Source: Pseudomonadota bacterium
GTDB taxonomy: Bacteria > Pseudomonadota > Gammaproteobacteria > Burkholderiales > Thiobacillaceae
Direction: 5' to 3'
Length of the DNA stretch: 10,401 nucleotides
NCBI GenBank assembly: GCA_021847385.1
Contig: JAJZTV010000056.1
Coordinates: 1 to 10,401, forward strand
Numbering within the stretch: position 1 is the stretch's first letter; each line of letters begins with the position of its first letter. A model generated the notes under the pieces. That model saw only the letters and a list, made by a program, of their open reading frames with translations, had not been told where the DNA came from and did no database searches. Made by a program: the position numbers and the translations under genes. Below, in pieces: positions 9,469 to 10,401 of the stretch.

Positions 9469-10401
9469 TTACCAAACACCCAGATATTCCAGGATGCCCT
9501 TGGCCGCCTCGCGGCCCTCGAACACCGCGGTGACCACCAGGTCGGAGCCGCGCACCATGTCGCCGCCGGCGAAGACCTTCGCGTTGGCGGTCTGGTAGGC
9601 GTGCTTCTGGCCGCGGGCGATGACGCGGCCGCCCGGGTCGGTGGCGATGCCAAACTCGGCGAACCAAGGCTGCGGGTTGGGCCGGAAGCCGAAGGCGACC
9701 AGCACGCGGTCGCAAGGCACGATCTCCTCGGAACCTTCCACGACCACCGGCGAGCGGCGGCCGCGGGCATCGGGCTCGCCCAGTTGGGTGGTGACCAGCT
9801 TGATGCCCTCGACCTTGTCCTTGCCGACGATCTCGACCGGCTGACGGTTCCACAGGAACTGCACGCCCTCTTCCTTGGCGTTGGCCACCTCGCGCTTGGA
9901 GCCCGGCATGTTGGCCTCGTCGCGGCGGTAGGCGCAGGTGACCGAGGCGGCGCCCTGGCGGATGGAGGTGCGGTTGCAGTCCATCGCGGTATCGCCGCCG
10001 CCGAGCACCACCACGCGCAGGCCCTTCATGTCGATGAATGTGTCCTGGGCAAAGCCCATGCACTGCTTCACGTTGGAGATCAGGAAGGGCAACGCCGGCA
10101 TCACGCCCGGCAGGTCCTCGCCCGGGATGTCGGCCTTCATGTAGGTGTAGGTGCCCATGCCCATGAACACGGCATCGTAGTCGGCCAGCAGTTGCTGCAT
10201 GGTGACATCCTTGCCGACCTCGGTGTTCAGGCGGAACTCGATGCCCATGCCCTCGAATATCTCGCGCCGGCGGGTCATCACGCCCTTTTCCATCTTGAAC
10301 TCGGGGATGCCGAAGGTGAGCAGGCCGCCGATCTCCTCGTAGCGGTCGTAGACCACGGCCTTGACGCCGTTGCGCGCCAGCACGTCGGCGCAGCCCAGGC
10401 C
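9469..10401 (-). CDS. gltD: Glutamate synthase (NADPH) small subunit, C-terminal part (cut by right edge)
   Basis: GltD passes electrons from NADPH through FAD and iron-sulfur centres to the large subunit GltB, which makes glutamate from glutamine and 2-oxoglutarate. The 310 C-terminal residues are visible of about 470-490 usual. The frame is open to the window edge, where it reads GLGCADVLARNGVKAVVYDR, the end of the FAD-binding fold. Then come EIGGLLTFGIPEFKMEK, MTRRREIFEGMGIEF, the NADPH-binding VVVLGGGDTAMDC, TCAYRRDEANMPGS, and the C-terminal FAD motif FAGGDMVRGSDLVVTA. All align closely by eye with E. coli GltD. The N-terminal iron-sulfur domain lies outside. An internal GTG at 10383 is only a valine codon, not a start. 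Related NADPH oxidoreductases share the fold, but the block-by-block match favours GltD; gltB would be expected upstream, beyond the edge. Confidence 0.94.
   Translation of the reverse strand, partial: GLGCADVLARNGVKAVVYDRYEEIGGLLTFGIPEFKMEKGVMTRRREIFEGMGIEFRLNTEVGKDVTMQQLLADYDAVFMGMGTYTYMKADIPGEDLPGVMPALPFLISNVKQCMGFAQDTFIDMKGLRVVVLGGGDTAMDCNRTSIRQGAASVTCAYRRDEANMPGSKREVANAKEEGVQFLWNRQPVEIVGKDKVEGIKLVTTQLGEPDARGRRSPVVVEGSEEIVPCDRVLVAFGFRPNPQPWFAEFGIATDPGGRVIARGQKHAYQTANAKVFAGGDMVRGSDLVVTAVFEGREAAKGILEYLGVW

Overview
The window reads as a GC-rich proteobacterial chromosome, most likely a betaproteobacterium. The gene order leuS-lptE-holA-proA-nadD-rsfS is a familiar proteobacterial housekeeping cluster. 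A divergent phosphoribulokinase gene at the left edge points to Calvin-cycle CO2 fixation, so an autotroph such as a Thiobacillus-like sulfur oxidiser fits. The genus is inference; no rRNA or other marker is present.

Layout. Bases 1-184 (minus) hold the start of a phosphoribulokinase gene that runs off the left edge. A 134-base divergent intergenic region (185-318) carries back-to-back promoter-like sequences. Then six plus-strand genes lie close together from 319 to 6914: leuS (leucyl-tRNA synthetase), lptE (LPS-assembly lipoprotein), holA (DNA polymerase III delta), proA (glutamate-5-semialdehyde dehydrogenase), nadD (nicotinate-nucleotide adenylyltransferase) and rsfS (ribosome silencing factor). 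Spacings of 35, -4, 1, 12 and 3 bases suggest one operon. After an 89-base gap comes a separate plus-strand chemoreceptor gene (7004-8629). It converges on a minus-strand gene for an exported DUF3108-type protein (8660-9379). Upstream of that gene is a strong rho-independent terminator (9415-9446) that closes the minus-strand gltD (glutamate synthase small subunit), which is cut by the right edge.

The operon genes serve core processes: translation, outer-membrane assembly, replication, proline synthesis, NAD synthesis and ribosome dormancy. They are not one pathway. No RNA genes, CRISPR arrays, transposases or attachment sites were seen, and no stretch over 300 bases lacks a gene.

The most unusual item is inside leuS. 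An in-frame insertion of about 38 codons between the HIGH and KMSKS motifs resembles a dispersed palindromic repeat of the type that translates as SPHPNPLPEGEG, and it carries two hairpins. Apart from this the window is largely ordinary, and I found no convincing new multi-gene system.
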